The notes below the pieces were generated by a model. It had not been told where the DNA came from, made no database searches, and saw nothing but the letters and a program-made list of their open reading frames with translations. This document shows positions 44,836 through 45,096 of a stretch of 45,096 nucleotides of DNA, piece by piece; position 1 is the stretch's first letter; the number at the start of each line of letters is the position of its first letter. Where the stretch lies: contig NW_003120953.1 of assembly GCF_000003605.2 (NCBI RefSeq), forward strand, positions 19,030 through 64,125, written 5' to 3'. This stretch comes from Saccoglossus kowalevskii. Taxonomy: Eukaryota; Hemichordata; Enteropneusta; Harrimaniidae. Made by a program: the position numbers and the translations under genes.

Positions 44836-44970
44836 TTAACCCTTTGCGCCCCAATGCGGCCATATACGGCCGCTTATTTCTGACCAAAGATAACCCAATC
44901 CGGCCGTAAAAGGCCACCCGTTAATGCGCTGTCAAAATCCCAATGCGGCCGTAAACGGCCGGTATTTCAT
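44836..44970 (+). repeat. GC-rich cluster of three GGCC hairpins behind a TTAACCCTTTG end
   Basis: TTAACCCTTTGCGCCCCAAT is followed by GCGGCC-atatac-GGCCGC (44856-44873). CCGGCCGTAAAAGGCC follows near 44900 and GCGGCCGTAAACGGCCGG near 44944. Each is preceded by CCCAAT and they are spaced about 45 bp. The GC content is far above the surroundings. The start resembles piggyBac-type ends elsewhere in the window. Confidence 0.7.
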
Positions 44971-45096
44971 AGATTGAAACAGAAGTTGATTCTGATCTCC
45001 CATGATCTGTGCATGAAAAAATAAATTGTTGATGAAAATAATTAGAAATACAGGTACGTTCAGACTGAAAATTATATACGAATTGTCCTCGTACTT
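44971..45096. other. Non-coding window edge
   Basis: Nothing recognised. Confidence 0.4.

Noticed and set aside
1-45096. tRNA, rRNA or other structured RNA genes
   Set aside because: No cloverleaf with a GGTTCRAATCC-type T arm or conserved rRNA stretch was recognised by eye. A covariance-model search would be decisive.

Overview
The window is AT-rich, intron-bearing animal DNA. The clues are a metazoan tyrosylprotein sulfotransferase exon with clean GT/AG splice sites, very low gene density, non-LTR retroelement remains, many short inverted-repeat elements and several long minisatellites. The repeat types (TACTGTA-ended elements, TTAA-flanked elements, GACGGACGGAC-tailed and GACGACGAC-tailed repeats) suggest an aquatic invertebrate bilaterian such as a mollusc, brachiopod, annelid, hemichordate or amphioxus. 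The sequence alone does not decide which.

Only one cellular gene is secure: the first coding exon of a Golgi tyrosylprotein sulfotransferase (TPST) on the minus strand at 8143-9008. It has a predicted acceptor just upstream of the ATG and a donor that splits the last codon. The C-terminal quarter of the protein is not found in the window, so everything below 8143 may be intron. Behind it on the same strand (9617-10477) lies an intact 286-codon frame that looks like the C-terminal, zinc-knuckle end of a 5'-truncated non-LTR retrotransposon.

Layout: 1-8142 is non-coding and holds elements of families A and B, an LTR-like remnant near 3.2 kb and a 59-bp minisatellite just past the TPST donor. 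8.1-10.6 kb holds the TPST exon and the retroelement. 10.7-14.2 kb holds a C-rich minisatellite, a 225-bp tandem duplication, a family A element and a 37-bp minisatellite. 14.2-21 kb is mostly unannotated AT-rich DNA with A, C and D elements. 21.0-22.4 kb is a 55-bp array. 22.4-36.4 kb is a mosaic of dispersed elements (A, B, D, E, F). 36.4-39.0 kb is a 48-bp array interrupted by a 660-bp family E element with a 5-bp target duplication. 39-45 kb is sparse and ends in a GC-rich cluster of GGCC hairpins.

Element families named here for convenience: A = about 230-bp TTAA-flanked inverted-repeat element (ends CCTTTTCACCACCAG); B = about 205-bp element ending TACTGTAAAATACTTTATTTT; C = 163-bp TTAA-flanked element ending AGGGGMACC; D = about 220-bp element ending TACTGTAAAA with ACTGGGTT inside; E = hairpin-ended element with ATGGCC(G/A)CCA blocks and an AGTCCCC...GGGGACT right end; F = SINE-like repeat with a GACGACGACAGAC tail. 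No coherent multi-gene system is present. The interest lies in the mobile elements and arrays.
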